Source: Bog-756 sp963730685 (GTDB taxonomy: Bacteria; Actinomycetota; Acidimicrobiia; Acidimicrobiales; RAAP-2). From it: a DNA stretch of 64,000 bases. This document shows, one piece after another, positions 47,219 through 55,796 of this stretch (positions are counted from its first letter, which is position 1; each line of letters opens with the position of its first letter). The stretch lies in assembly GCA_963730685.1 (NCBI GenBank), contig CAVSSP010000001.1, positions 1,488,001-1,552,000 of the forward strand, in the 5' to 3' direction. A program made the translations under genes and the position numbers. Below the pieces are notes generated by a model. It ran no database searches. It was not told the DNA's origin and saw nothing but the letters and a program-made list of their open reading frames with translations.

Positions 47219-48239
47219 TCGATGTCGACACTCCGAGGCCCTGCTCGATCTTGGCCACGACCCCGGTGGTTGGCGTGAAGAACACCTTGTTCACCTTGGT
47301 CCAACCGCCGAGGCTGTCGATGGTGAACAGCTTGTTGGGCTTGGGGAACTTGAACTGGGCGGCGACCTTGGGGAGCACGGGACGGTATCCCTGCTGGCCC
47401 CACACCTTCTGCCCGGCCTGTGACAGCAGGTAGGCCACGAAGGCCTTGGCGGCGGTCGGATCCGACGGCTTGGTGGTCACGGCGATGGGGTTCTGGATCA
47501 GGATCGTCTGGGGCGGCGTCACGATGCTGATGGGCTCGCCCTTCTTCTGCGCGTAGAGGGCGTCGTCCTCGTAGTCGAGCAGGACGTCACCCTGGCCGGA
47601 CAGGAAGGTCTGGAGGGCGTTGCTGGCGCTGCTGGGCTGGGACACCGTGTTCTTGAGCAGCTTGCCGAGGTAGGCGGTGGCCTGGGCCTTGGACTTGCCC
47701 TGGTTGAGCTGGGCCCCGTAGGCCGCCATCAGGTTCCACTTGGCGCTGCCCGAGCTGAACGGGTTGGGGGTGATGACGCCCACGCCGCTCTTGACCAGGC
47801 TGGCCCAGTTGGTGATGTGCTTGGGGTTCCCCTTCCGCACGACGAACGAGACGATGGAGTTGGTCACCATCCCCTTGGTCGGGCCAGACGCCCACTTGGC
47901 CGAGACGATGCCCGCCTTGACCAGCTTCTGCATGTCCGGGGAGAGGGAGAAATTGACCACGTCGGCCGGCAGGCCGTCGACCACCGAGGTGGCCTGGGAG
48001 CCCGAGGCCCCGAAGGACTGGCTGAAGGTGACCCCTTTGCCGGCGCTGGTGGCGTCGAAGGCCTTGATCAGGGCGGCGTAGGCCGGCTTGGGCGTGGAGT
48101 AGGCGACGAGGGACACCGAGCCGGCGGCGCCGGCCACGGTCGGGATGGCCACGCCGGCCACCATGGTGACGCCGGCCAGTCCGGCGATCATCCCGAGGCG
48201 ACGCACGCTGCCCAGCCGGGTTCGATCAGTTCGCTGCAC
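47211..48239 (-). CDS. Sulfate-binding protein of the ABC importer (Sbp/CysP type)
   Basis: The protein has about 342 residues. A basic leader and hydrophobic stretch ('GMIAGLAGVTMVAGVAIPTV' then AGAA) form a signal peptide without a lipobox. The mature part has the sulfate-binding protein marks 'YSTPKPAYAALIKAF', 'SFGASGSQATSVVDGLPADV' and 'NPFSSGSAKWNLMAAYGAQL'. I chose GTG 48239, preceded closely by GGGGGAACC, because the longer reading places 30 non-hydrophobic residues before the signal. It captures sulfate outside and delivers it to CysTW. Confidence 0.9.
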   Translation of the reverse strand: MQRTDRTRLGSVRRLGMIAGLAGVTMVAGVAIPTVAGAAGSVSLVAYSTPKPAYAALIKAFDATSAGKGVTFSQSFGASGSQATSVVDGLPADVVNFSLSPDMQKLVKAGIVSAKWASGPTKGMVTNSIVSFVVRKGNPKHITNWASLVKSGVGVITPNPFSSGSAKWNLMAAYGAQLNQGKSKAQATAYLGKLLKNTVSQPSSASNALQTFLSGQGDVLLDYEDDALYAQKKGEPISIVTPPQTILIQNPIAVTTKPSDPTAAKAFVAYLLSQAGQKVWGQQGYRPVLPKVAAQFKFPKPNKLFTIDSLGGWTKVNKVFFTPTTGVVAKIEQGLGVSTSSG

Positions 48240-48295
48240 GGTTCCCCCAATTGCGTTGTGGACGGTCTCTGCCAGCCGCTCGTACCGGATGGTCC

Positions 48296-48312
48296 CTATG
48301 GGATGCCCATAG
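48296..48312. promoter_or_regulatory. Inverted repeat upstream of sulfate importer operon, candidate operator
   Basis: CTATGGG-ATG-CCCATAG is a perfect 7-base-arm palindrome 57 bases upstream of the binding-protein GTG. It lies in an unusually AT-rich patch (about 48290-48340) that also holds plausible minus-strand -10-like sequences. A sulfur-responsive repressor is the obvious candidate ligand, but no regulator gene is adjacent. Confidence 0.5.
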
Positions 48313-48426
48313 TCGATAGGAATAATCATGTTAACGGTTTTTCGTGGGCGGTGTCAGGGCGGACCTCCGCACCCCACCTGGGCTGGTCGGGGCCGGCGTG
48401 CGGGCCCGATCAGCCGTCAACCGGCG

Positions 48427-48819
48427 CTACCAGAGGGTGATCGGACGGGGGTGCCGGTGGGACCGGAGCGCCTTGTCCTTGGTGACCAGACGCCACCCGC
48501 GCTGGACGGCCGTTGCGTAGATCAAACGGTCCATCGGGTCGCCGGGGAAGGCCGAGGGGAGCGACACGGCGAAGTCGGCGATGGACGGTGTGATGCCGAC
48601 GGTCTCGACCTCGCCGGCCATGCGCTCGAGCCACGAGGAGACGGGGACGGTGACCACGATCCGTTCGTGGTGGGCGAGCCAGGACAGCTCGAACCAGCTG
48701 ATGGCTGACACCGCCAGGGTGTCGGCGTCCTCGACGGCGGCGGTGGCCGCTGGGCTGAGCCTCGTCGAGTCGGAGCTCCACCAGTAGAGGACATGGGTGT
48801 CGAGGAGGACGGTGGTCAT
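48427..48819 (-). CDS. PIN-domain ribonuclease toxin (VapC-like)
   Basis: The protein has 130 residues. 'TTVLLDTHVLYWWSS' gives the first acidic residue, 'VSAISWFELSWLA' the Glu, and 'FPGDPMDRLIYATA' and 'VTKDKAL' the remaining Asp residues of the PIN site. ATG 48819 overlaps the antitoxin stop (ATGA), which decides the start. It is expected to cut RNA when freed from its partner. It sits between the sulfate importer and the sulfatase. Confidence 0.88.
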   Translation of the reverse strand: MTTVLLDTHVLYWWSSDSTRLSPAATAAVEDADTLAVSAISWFELSWLAHHERIVVTVPVSSWLERMAGEVETVGITPSIADFAVSLPSAFPGDPMDRLIYATAVQRGWRLVTKDKALRSHRHPRPITLW

Positions 48820-49043
48820 CCGAGGTCCCACTCGACGCCGGTGGAGAACAGATCGTCGTCGGGGTCCGCCACCGTGGTCTGGGTGGCGAACATGTCCTTC
48901 AGCGCGTGGCCGCCACCGGCCGGGACCAGGCGAGCCACCACCTTGCCCCGCTTGGTGATCGAGATCTCCTCGCCGGCGGCGACGTCGTCGAGCAGGGCCA
49001 GGATCTTCGCCTTGGCCTCGGTTGCGGTCACTGTCCTGGTCAT
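48816..49043 (-). CDS. Phd/YefM-family antitoxin
   Basis: The protein has 75 residues from ATG 49043: 'MTRTVTATEAKAKILALLDD' and 'GEEISITKRGKVVARLVP', the Phd/YefM DNA-binding fold. The C-terminal 30 residues, Asp-rich and less ordered, would block the PIN toxin encoded downstream. Divergent from the sulfatase gene across 111 bases, where it probably represses its own promoter. Confidence 0.88.
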   Translation of the reverse strand: MTRTVTATEAKAKILALLDDVAAGEEISITKRGKVVARLVPAGGGHALKDMFATQTTVADPDDDLFSTGVEWDLG

Positions 49044-49154
49044 ATGGTCATCTTACCGGTCATCCCTTACCGCCGGTGGTGCCGACACCCCCGGGGCCGC
49101 CCGAGCCCGCCTGGCTAACATCGGCCCCGATTCGGAAAGGGAGTGCGACGCCCC

Positions 49155-50690
49155 ATGGCCCATGACCCGGTGGTGGCCGAGACGGTTCGGCGACGAGACA
49201 GCCTCGAGCCCCACTTCGTGCTCGACGACCAGGAGCAACGGGCCACGGCCGTGCTCGACGCCTACCGCGGCCCCGGTGGCAAGCGGCCCAACGTCTTGTT
49301 CATCCTCTTCGACGACGTCGGGTGGGGCGACTTCGGCTGCTACGGCGGCGGTGTGGCCGTCGGGGCCGCCACCCCCAACATCGACCGGCTGGCCCGGACG
49401 GGCAAACTCCTCACCTCGTGCTACTCGGAGCCCTCGTGCACCCCGTCGAGGGCCTCGCTCATGACGGGCAGGCTGCCGATGCGCCACGGACTGCTCCGTC
49501 CCCCGATGTACGGCCAACCCGGAGGCCTCGACGGTGAGGTGACCCTGGCCCAACTGCTGTCGGCGGCCGGCTACGCCACCCAGGCGGTGGGCAAGTGGCA
49601 CATCGGGGAGAACGTCGAGTCCCAGCCCCAGAACGTGGGGTTCGACGACTTCTTCGGCTTCTTGTCGGTGTCGGACATGTACACCGAGTGGCGCGATCCC
49701 AATTTCTTCCCCGAGATCGTCTACAGCCAGGAGCGCACCGAGTGGGTGGAGAACCTGCCCTTCAACAAGTGCTTCGTCCACGCCGTCAAGGGAGGGGAGA
49801 CCGAGAACGTGGAGGAGGTCACCGTCCCGGTGCTGTCGCTCCTCGACGACAAGTGGGCCGCGTACTCGCTGGCGTTCATCCGTCGCATGGCCGAGCCCGA
49901 CCCGGACCGCCGCCGACCCTGGTTCCTCTACCACTGCACCCGCGGCGCCCACTTCGACAACTATCCCCACGAGCGGTTCCTCGGCTCGTCCCCGGCCAAG
50001 CACCCCTACAAGGACACCATCGTCGAGCTCGACGACATCGTGGGCCGGCTGGTGGCCGAGCTCGAGGCCACCGGTCAGCTGGAGGACACCCTCGTCTTCT
50101 TGTCCTCGGACAACGGCCCGGAGATGGAGACCTGGCCCGACGCCGCCTACTCGCCGTTCCGGAGTGCCAAGGGCTCCACCTGGGAGGGCGGCCAGCGGGT
50201 GCCCGGCATCGTCGCCTGGCCCGGCACCATCGCCGCCGACGTGGCCACCGACGGGCTGTTCTCCCAGATGGACCTGTTCAACACCGTGCTCCACCTGGCC
50301 GCCGCCGAGGGCTCGGTGCCCGAGGACCGCTACATCGACGGGGTGGACCAGACCTCGTTCCTGCTCGACCCCGACGGGGTGTCCAACCGCAAGTACCTCT
50401 ACTACTGGCTGACCAACGTGTTCTCGGCCCTGCGGGTGGGGGAGTGGAAGTTCATGGTCGCCTCCACCTCCGACGACGACCGGGACTGCTTCAACCTGGG
50501 CGGGTTCACCGGGGTGACCCAGAAGTACTCCCACGGCCGGCTGTACAACCTGTACCTCGACCCCAAGGAGAACCACAGCTACATGATCCGCAAGCTGGCC
50601 TACATCGACAGCTTCACCAGCGGGATCGCCAAGCACTTCATGTCGTTCGGGAAGTACCCGCCCAAACAGCCCATCGCCGCCATGCAGTAG
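49155..50690 (+). CDS. Sulfatase (arylsulfatase family)
   Basis: The protein has 511 residues from ATG 49155, with a GGGAG site 12 bases ahead (GTG 49143 is an alternative). 'NVLFILFDDVGWGDFGCYGG' holds the metal-binding Asp pair. 'SCTPSRASLMTGR' holds Cys95 in the CxPSR signature that is converted to formylglycine. 'AVGKWHIGE' and 'VFLSSDNGPEMETWP' supply further site residues. No signal peptide is visible, so it may be cytoplasmic. No formylglycine-generating enzyme is encoded here. It may release sulfate for use, in line with the nearby sulfate importer. Confidence 0.9.
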   Translation: MAHDPVVAETVRRRDSLEPHFVLDDQEQRATAVLDAYRGPGGKRPNVLFILFDDVGWGDFGCYGGGVAVGAATPNIDRLARTGKLLTSCYSEPSCTPSRASLMTGRLPMRHGLLRPPMYGQPGGLDGEVTLAQLLSAAGYATQAVGKWHIGENVESQPQNVGFDDFFGFLSVSDMYTEWRDPNFFPEIVYSQERTEWVENLPFNKCFVHAVKGGETENVEEVTVPVLSLLDDKWAAYSLAFIRRMAEPDPDRRRPWFLYHCTRGAHFDNYPHERFLGSSPAKHPYKDTIVELDDIVGRLVAELEATGQLEDTLVFLSSDNGPEMETWPDAAYSPFRSAKGSTWEGGQRVPGIVAWPGTIAADVATDGLFSQMDLFNTVLHLAAAEGSVPEDRYIDGVDQTSFLLDPDGVSNRKYLYYWLTNVFSALRVGEWKFMVASTSDDDRDCFNLGGFTGVTQKYSHGRLYNLYLDPKENHSYMIRKLAYIDSFTSGIAKHFMSFGKYPPKQPIAAMQ

Positions 50691-50820
50691 CGCGCCGGAC
50701 CCGGTGCGACCCCGGGTATGCGTCCACAATGGGGGCGCGAGTAGGTTTGGCCGGTACTCCCCCTGGTCCCAGGGGTCGCCATCGAACCGCCGGCGCGGTA
50801 CCCGACCGTAGGTGACATCC

Positions 50821-52044
50821 ATGCTCTACGAGGCCTATCAAGCGCAACGGGACCTGACCGCACCGGCCCGCGCCCTGGCCGGATTGGCCACGTGGTCGCT
50901 GAGGGAGCTGCCGGACCACTGGACCGACAACCGCCTGGTCCGCAGGATGGCAGCCGGCTACGAGATGGTGGCCCGGTCCCGGTTGATCCATGACCGCCCC
51001 GCCTTCGGCATCGACGAGGTCGTGGTCGGTGGCGAACTGGTGCCGGTGCGCGAGGAGGTCGCCCTGGCGACGCCGTTCTCCACGCTCCTCCACTTCGCCA
51101 AGCCCGTCGACGAGCCCCAGCCCAAGGTGCTGTTGGTGACGGCCCTGGCCGGTCATTTCTCCACCCTGCTCCGGTCCACGGTGCGCTCGTTGAGCGCCGA
51201 CCACGACGTCTACGTCACCGACTGGCTCAACGCCCGGGATGTCGGCATCGAGCACGGGTCGTTCGGCCTCGACGACTACATCGCCCAGGTCATCAGCTTC
51301 CTCGAATTCATCGGGCCCGGGGCCCACCTGATGTCGGTGTGCCAGCCGTGCCCGGCCTCGCTGGCCGCCGCCTCGGTCATGGCCGCCACCGACAACCCGG
51401 CCCAGCCCCGGAGCCTCACCCTGATGGCCGGACCGGTGGACACCCGGGTCAATCCGACCAAGGTCAACGACCTGGCCCACTCCAAGCCGCTCCAGTGGTT
51501 CGCCGACAACGTGATCACGACGGTGCCCCTGCGCTACCCCGGCGCCATGCGCCGGGTCTACCCCGGCTTCCTCCAGCTGTCGGGGTTCATGTTCATGAAT
51601 CTCGAGCGCCACGTGAAGCAGCACATCGAGCTCTACAACGACCTGGTGCGGGGTGACTACGAGGAGGCCCGGGTCATCGCCGACTTCTACGACGAGTACT
51701 TCGCCGTGCTGGACATGCCGGCCGAGTTCTACCTCGAGACCATCGACCGGGTCTTCCAGCGGGAGCTCCTGGCCCAGGGGGCCTTGACCTGGCGGGACCA
51801 GCCCGTCGACCCGCGGGCCATCCGACGCACCGGCCTGCTCACCATCGAGGGCGAGCGCGACGACGTGTGCGGGGTGGGACAGACCATGGCGGCCCAGGAC
51901 CTGTGCTCGGGGATCCGGCCGGCCCGGAAGCGCCATCACCTCCAGCCCGGGGTCGGTCACTACGGGGTGTTCAGCGGCACCAGGTGGGAGACCCAGGTGT
52001 ACCCCATCGTGCGCAACTTCATCGCCGCCAACGACGTCGGCTGA
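50821..52044 (+). CDS. phaZ: Intracellular poly(3-hydroxybutyrate) depolymerase
   Basis: The protein has 407 residues from ATG 50821 (GTG 50812 is possible). 'YVTDWLNARDVGIEHGSFGL' and 'LMSVCQPCPASLAAASVMAA' match intracellular PHB depolymerases, in which a Cys (Cys174 here) is the nucleophile. The Asp in 'IEGERDDVCGVGQT' and His in 'GVGHYGVFSG' complete the triad. No signal peptide. It degrades native PHB granules to hydroxybutyrate oligomers. PHA synthase and phasin-like genes lie 3-6 kb away. The 3' end overlaps the convergent HTH gene by 26 bases. Confidence 0.9.
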   Translation: MLYEAYQAQRDLTAPARALAGLATWSLRELPDHWTDNRLVRRMAAGYEMVARSRLIHDRPAFGIDEVVVGGELVPVREEVALATPFSTLLHFAKPVDEPQPKVLLVTALAGHFSTLLRSTVRSLSADHDVYVTDWLNARDVGIEHGSFGLDDYIAQVISFLEFIGPGAHLMSVCQPCPASLAAASVMAATDNPAQPRSLTLMAGPVDTRVNPTKVNDLAHSKPLQWFADNVITTVPLRYPGAMRRVYPGFLQLSGFMFMNLERHVKQHIELYNDLVRGDYEEARVIADFYDEYFAVLDMPAEFYLETIDRVFQRELLAQGALTWRDQPVDPRAIRRTGLLTIEGERDDVCGVGQTMAAQDLCSGIRPARKRHHLQPGVGHYGVFSGTRWETQVYPIVRNFIAANDVG

Positions 52045-52246
52045 CGATGATCGCCGGCTGGCGATCGCACCGGTCGAGATACGAGGGACTCACTCGGTAC
52101 TCGTCCAACGCATCCTCGGGGATGCGGGCGATCCCGCCCACCATCTTGTAGCGCAGCTGGCCATTGCGGGCGAGTCGCAGCGGATCCATGGTCGGAATCT
52201 CGAGGCGCCGTGCCGCCTCCGAAGCTCGCAGTGGCTCGGTTGCCAT
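52019..52246 (-). CDS. Small excisionase/MerR-type HTH protein
   Basis: The protein has 75 residues from ATG 52246, preceded by GGAGA. 'ASEAARRLEIPTMDPLRLAR' and 'QLRYKMVGGIARIPEDALDE' are the helix-turn-helix and wing of excisionase-like DNA-binding domains; a basic tail follows. It diverges from the toxin-antitoxin pair across a 95-base region that contains a palindrome, so it may regulate that promoter. No integrase is nearby, so a phage origin is not supported. Confidence 0.65.
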   Translation of the reverse strand: MATEPLRASEAARRLEIPTMDPLRLARNGQLRYKMVGGIARIPEDALDEYRVSPSYLDRCDRQPAIIVSRRRWRR

Positions 52247-52319
52247 CTGCGTCTCCTGGACCGAACCAGTGGTCGGATCCACGCTCGTGCCGTGAATTCT
52301 GTGCCTTCCGATCCATACC

Positions 52320-52337
52320 ACTACGTAGTAGTATAAA
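52320..52337 (+). promoter_or_regulatory. Palindrome plus -10-like sequence before antitoxin gene
   Basis: ACTACGTAGT (52320-52329) is a perfect palindrome. It is followed at 52332-52337 by TATAAA, a good -10 element only five to ten bases before the antitoxin ATG at 52342. Transcription would then start at or next to the ATG, giving a leaderless message, and the palindrome would overlap the promoter as an autoregulatory operator. Confidence 0.5.
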
Positions 52338-52341
52338 ATGT

Positions 52342-52605
52342 ATGGCAAGAGAGAAGGCAACTATTACGTTGGACCGTGGCAAGGCCGCTGCCGCTCGGGA
52401 TCTGCTCGGAGTCGGCTCCACCTCGGAGGCCATCGACGTGGCCTTGGACCAGCTCATCCACGCCGAACGACTCCGGGCGGACATCGCGGCCTACCAACGC
52501 ATCCCACCGACGCAGGACGAGGTGGCGTTGGCGTCATTCGGCGACATTGGTGGCATCGGCGACGACACCGATTGGGAAGCCCTCTACGCCGACGAGCTCT
52601 CGTGA
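52342..52605 (+). CDS. Ribbon-helix-helix-like antitoxin for MazF-type toxin
   Basis: The protein has 87 residues from ATG 52342. 'REKATITLDRGKAAAARDLL' and 'TSEAIDVALDQLI' resemble a ribbon-helix-helix DNA-binding domain. The acidic tail ('DDTDWEALYADELS') would bind the toxin. The stop overlaps the toxin's GTG start (GTGA). No Shine-Dalgarno sequence is seen, consistent with the leaderless promoter just upstream. Confidence 0.8.
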   Translation: MAREKATITLDRGKAAAARDLLGVGSTSEAIDVALDQLIHAERLRADIAAYQRIPPTQDEVALASFGDIGGIGDDTDWEALYADELS

Positions 52606-52934
52606 CCGCCGTCGTGCATCGGCGAGAGGTCTGGCTCGCCGATCTCGACAAGACCCGTCCCGTCGTCGTCCTCACCCGCGACCCCTTGGGACGGCTCCTC
52701 AACTCGGTGATCATCGCTCCGGTGACCTCGACGATCCGAGGGCTGTCCACCGAGGTACCTCTGGGTCGAGATGACGGCATCCGACATCCGTCGGTGGCGA
52801 ACCTTGACAACGTCCAACTTCTCAGTCGTGACCGTTTCCTTCGACGCATCGGACGAGTTCAGCCCGCCACCATGCGGGCGCTCTGCACGGCCATGTCGGC
52901 GGCCGTGGACTGCGAGGATTCCGGCAGATCGTAA
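52602..52934 (+). CDS. MazF/PemK-family mRNA interferase toxin
   Basis: The protein has 110 residues from GTG 52602. 'HRREVWLADLDKTRPVVVLT' is the PemK/MazF start with the conserved Arg-Pro, and 'SVIIAPVTSTIRGLSTEVPL' and 'VANLDNVQLLSRDRF' are core strands. It is expected to cleave mRNA at short sites when not bound by the antitoxin. Convergent with the GST gene, 57 bases apart. Confidence 0.88.
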   Translation: MTAVVHRREVWLADLDKTRPVVVLTRDPLGRLLNSVIIAPVTSTIRGLSTEVPLGRDDGIRHPSVANLDNVQLLSRDRFLRRIGRVQPATMRALCTAMSAAVDCEDSGRS

Positions 52935-52991
52935 GGCGCGTATCCGGTTCCAAGCGGAAGGTCGCGCCGGCCGCACCCGACCCGGAGGGTC

Positions 52992-53648
52992 CTAGAACTC
53001 CATCTCGAGCTCGTCGACGTCGTCCTGCTCGCGCTCGGCCTCCGCGGTCCACTCCACCATGTCGGGCAGGGACAACATGGTCTCGCAGTACGACGAGGCG
53101 ATGGCGCCCAGCTTGACGTCGTAGGTGCGCACCCGGGTGCACACCGGGGCGAACATGGCATCGGCCACCGTCGGGGACGAGCCGAACAGGAAGGGACCGT
53201 CCGAGGCGGCCAGGCAGTCGTTCCAGATGGTCTCGATGCGGTCGACATCGGCCTGGGCCCCCGCCCACACGGGGAACTCGGGGTGCCGGCCCTTCACGTT
53301 CATCGGCAGGGACGACCGCAGGTTGGCGAACCCGGAGTGGATCTCCCCCGACACCGACCGGCACAGCGCCCGGGTGGCCTGGTCCTCGGGGAACAGGCCA
53401 CGCTCGGGCATCAGCTCGTGCAGGTACTCGGCCATGGCCAGCGTGTCCCACACCACCAGGTCGCCGTGGGTGAGCCGAGGAACGAGGAACGACGGGGACA
53501 GCAAGAGGAGCTCGGCCCGCACCCCGGGGTCCTGGCTGTCGACCGTCTCGACGGTGATGTCGAGGCCGGCGAAGCGGCACAGGAGCCACCCCCGCAAGGA
53601 CCACGCCCCGTAGTTGCGGCTGTTGATGGTGAGGACTGCCTGGGCCAC
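52992..53648 (-). CDS. Glutathione S-transferase family protein
   Basis: The protein has 218 residues with a GTG start. The thioredoxin-like N-terminal domain has 'LTINSRNYGAWSLRGWLL', a Ser/Tyr active-site region, and 'FLVPRLTHGDLVVWDTLAMA' with the cis-proline. An all-helical domain follows ('PFLFGSSPTVADAMFAPVC'). This is the GST fold; actinobacteria usually lack glutathione, so the thiol or role is uncertain. Confidence 0.85.
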   Translation of the reverse strand: MAQAVLTINSRNYGAWSLRGWLLCRFAGLDITVETVDSQDPGVRAELLLLSPSFLVPRLTHGDLVVWDTLAMAEYLHELMPERGLFPEDQATRALCRSVSGEIHSGFANLRSSLPMNVKGRHPEFPVWAGAQADVDRIETIWNDCLAASDGPFLFGSSPTVADAMFAPVCTRVRTYDVKLGAIASSYCETMLSLPDMVEWTAEAEREQDDVDELEMEF

Positions 53649-53790
53649 GGGAGACTCCTCTGCGAAGGTGCGGACGCCGAGGAGGGAACGACAGGGGTGG
53701 CGCCCGGCTGCTTCCCGTTCAAATTAGGTCACCGGGGCCGGGCGCACCAGTGACCGTTCCGGGGCACCGGCCGGAGGGGCCGGGAGCCGT

Positions 53791-54090
53791 CTACTTCTTG
53801 ACGGTGGCGGCGGCCGGGGTGGCGGCGGGCTCGGGCATGGAGATGTCCACCAGTCCGGTCACGAACGCCTTCTGCGCCGACATCAGCCGCTCGGCGAAGG
53901 CGTAGGTGGCATCGACGGTCTCCTTCGGGGACGGGAGCTTGTCGATGAGGGGGATGCGCGAGGTGTCGGGCCGGAAGGTGTCGAACGCCGAGGACGTGGA
54001 GCGCAGCGCCCCGAGGGTCCAGTTCTGGGTGGTCTCGACGGCTTTGACCACACCGTCCTGCACCTTCTCGGTCATCTCGAGTGCGTTCAT
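53791..54090 (-). CDS. Phasin-like granule-associated protein
   Basis: The protein has 99 residues from ATG 54090, preceded by GGGAGGCCCC. It is largely amphipathic helix ('ALEMTEKVQDGVVKAVETTQ') with an Ala/Pro-Lys tail ('ATPAAATVKK'), features of phasins and the PhaM/PhaF tail. It sits beside acyl-CoA synthetase and PHA synthase genes, which supports a granule-coating role. Sequence similarity alone is too weak to prove it. Confidence 0.55.
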   Translation of the reverse strand: MNALEMTEKVQDGVVKAVETTQNWTLGALRSTSSAFDTFRPDTSRIPLIDKLPSPKETVDATYAFAERLMSAQKAFVTGLVDISMPEPAATPAAATVKK

Positions 54091-54169
54091 GAGGGGCCTC
54101 CCATGGGATAGTGAGCTGTTCGCATACTTTATCAAGCATCAGCCGGCGGGCAAGCATCCGCCGGAGGGG

Positions 54170-55768
54170 TCAGTCGGCGAAGCGGGCCCGCAGGGACTTC
54201 TTGTCGAACTTGCCGACGCTGGTCTTCGGCACCTCGTCGATGACCTCCACCCGCTCGGGGAGCTGCCAGCGGGCGAAGCCCTGCTCGAGCAGGTGGTCCC
54301 GGACCTGGTCGACGGTCAGGTGCACCCCGGGGGTGACGACCACGCAGACCAGGGGCCGCTCCTGCCACTTGGGGTCGGGGACGGCGATGACGGCGGCCTC
54401 GGCCACGCCGTCCATCCGCATGACGCCGGCCTCCATGTCGACCGAGGAGATCCACTCACCACCCGACTTGATGAGGTCCTTGGTCCGGTCGGCGATGACG
54501 AAGTACCCGTCGGGCGAGCCGACGGCCACGTCCCCGGTCCGGAAATAGCCGTCGGCGGTGAAGTTCTCCTGGCCCAGACCGTGCAGGTACCCGTCGATCA
54601 CCCACGGCCCCCGCACGCACAGGTCACCCATCGACTCGCCGTCGGCGGGCACCGGGACGCCCCGGTCGTCGCGGATGGACAGCTCCACCCCGGGCAGCGG
54701 CAGACCGGCCTGGGTCCGGGCCGCCGTCATGACCTGCGCTGCGGGCCAGTCCCGCATGCGCTCCTGGGGCCAGGCCATCGACGCCAGCGGCGACGTCTCG
54801 GTCATGCCCCACGCCTGGATGATCTTGAGGCCGAAGTCGTCGGCGTACCGCTCGATGAGGGACCGGGGAGGCTGGGCGCCGCCGCACACGATGTGGCGGA
54901 GCTCGGGCAGGCCGCCTCCCCGCCGGGCCAGCTCGTCGGCCACCGCCAGCCACACCGACGGCACGCCGGCCGCCACCGTGACCCGCTCGCCGGCCAGCAG
55001 GTCGAGAAATTCGGCGGCGTCGAGGGCGCCGGCGAAGAACACCTGCTTGGCCCCGACGGCGGTGGCGGCGTAGGGCATGCCCCAGGCGTTGGCGTGGAAC
55101 ATGGGCACCTGGGGCAGCACGGCGTCCCCCGGCCCGATGGACATGGCGGCGTGGCTGGTGCAGGCCAGGGCGTGGAGGAAGGTCGAGCGGTGGGTGTAGA
55201 CGGCTCCCTTGGGCCGGCCGGTGGTGCCCGAGGTGTAACAGAGCCCCATGGCCCGGTGCTCGTCGATGTCGGGGCGGCCGTACTCGGTGGGCTCGTCGGC
55301 GATGAGGTCCTCGTAGGCGATGACGCCCGGCACCGAGGTGTCGGGCACGGTGTCGCCGAGGACGATGACGTGGTCGAGCGGGGGCAGGTGGTCCAGGGCC
55401 TGCTCGAGGAGGGGGAGCAGGTCGGGGTCGACCAGCACGGCCCGGTCGCCGGCGTCGCCGATGATGAAGGCCAGGTCCTCGGGGGAGAGCCGCAGGTTCA
55501 AGGTGTGGAGTACCCGTCCGGTGCACGGCACGCCGAAGTAGGCCTCGAGGTGCCGGGCGCTGTTCCAGGCCAGGGTGGCCACCCGGTCCCCGGCCTCGAG
55601 GCCGAGGTGGTCGAGGGCGTGCATGAGCTGGCGGGTGCGGGCACCGAACTCGGCGTAGGTGTGGCGCTCGACCTCGCCCGACGGCGACCGGCTCACCAGC
55701 TCGGCCTGCGCCGCGTGCACCGGCGCGTTGTCGAACAGCAGCCAGGCGTTGAGCGGGGTGTCCATCAT
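54170..55768 (-). CDS. Long-chain fatty-acid-CoA ligase / acyl-CoA synthetase
   Basis: The protein has 532 residues from ATG 55768 (or 55765). The AMP-binding motif is 'LCYTSGTTGRPKGAVYTHRS', with 'QAWGMTETSPLASMAW' and 'YFRTGDVAVGSPDGYFVIAD' following. The C-terminal catalytic Lys is in 'PKTSVGKFDKKSLR'. It activates a carboxylic acid to acyl-AMP and then acyl-CoA. Twenty-eight bases downstream of the PHA synthase gene on the same strand, it may supply hydroxyacyl-CoA for polymerisation. Confidence 0.92.
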   Translation of the reverse strand: MMDTPLNAWLLFDNAPVHAAQAELVSRSPSGEVERHTYAEFGARTRQLMHALDHLGLEAGDRVATLAWNSARHLEAYFGVPCTGRVLHTLNLRLSPEDLAFIIGDAGDRAVLVDPDLLPLLEQALDHLPPLDHVIVLGDTVPDTSVPGVIAYEDLIADEPTEYGRPDIDEHRAMGLCYTSGTTGRPKGAVYTHRSTFLHALACTSHAAMSIGPGDAVLPQVPMFHANAWGMPYAATAVGAKQVFFAGALDAAEFLDLLAGERVTVAAGVPSVWLAVADELARRGGGLPELRHIVCGGAQPPRSLIERYADDFGLKIIQAWGMTETSPLASMAWPQERMRDWPAAQVMTAARTQAGLPLPGVELSIRDDRGVPVPADGESMGDLCVRGPWVIDGYLHGLGQENFTADGYFRTGDVAVGSPDGYFVIADRTKDLIKSGGEWISSVDMEAGVMRMDGVAEAAVIAVPDPKWQERPLVCVVVTPGVHLTVDQVRDHLLEQGFARWQLPERVEVIDEVPKTSVGKFDKKSLRARFAD

Positions 55769-55796
55769 GCGTCGGCCCCCCTGGCTCCCGGGACCG

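Noticed and set aside
49053..50822. 589-codon open frame on the minus strand opposite the sulfatase
   Set aside because: The sulfatase frame has all its catalytic motifs; the antisense frame is low-complexity.
52019..52246. Excisionase-like gene as a sign of an integrated phage or plasmid
   Set aside because: No integrase, attachment repeat or phage gene is nearby, and this HTH type is common in regulators.
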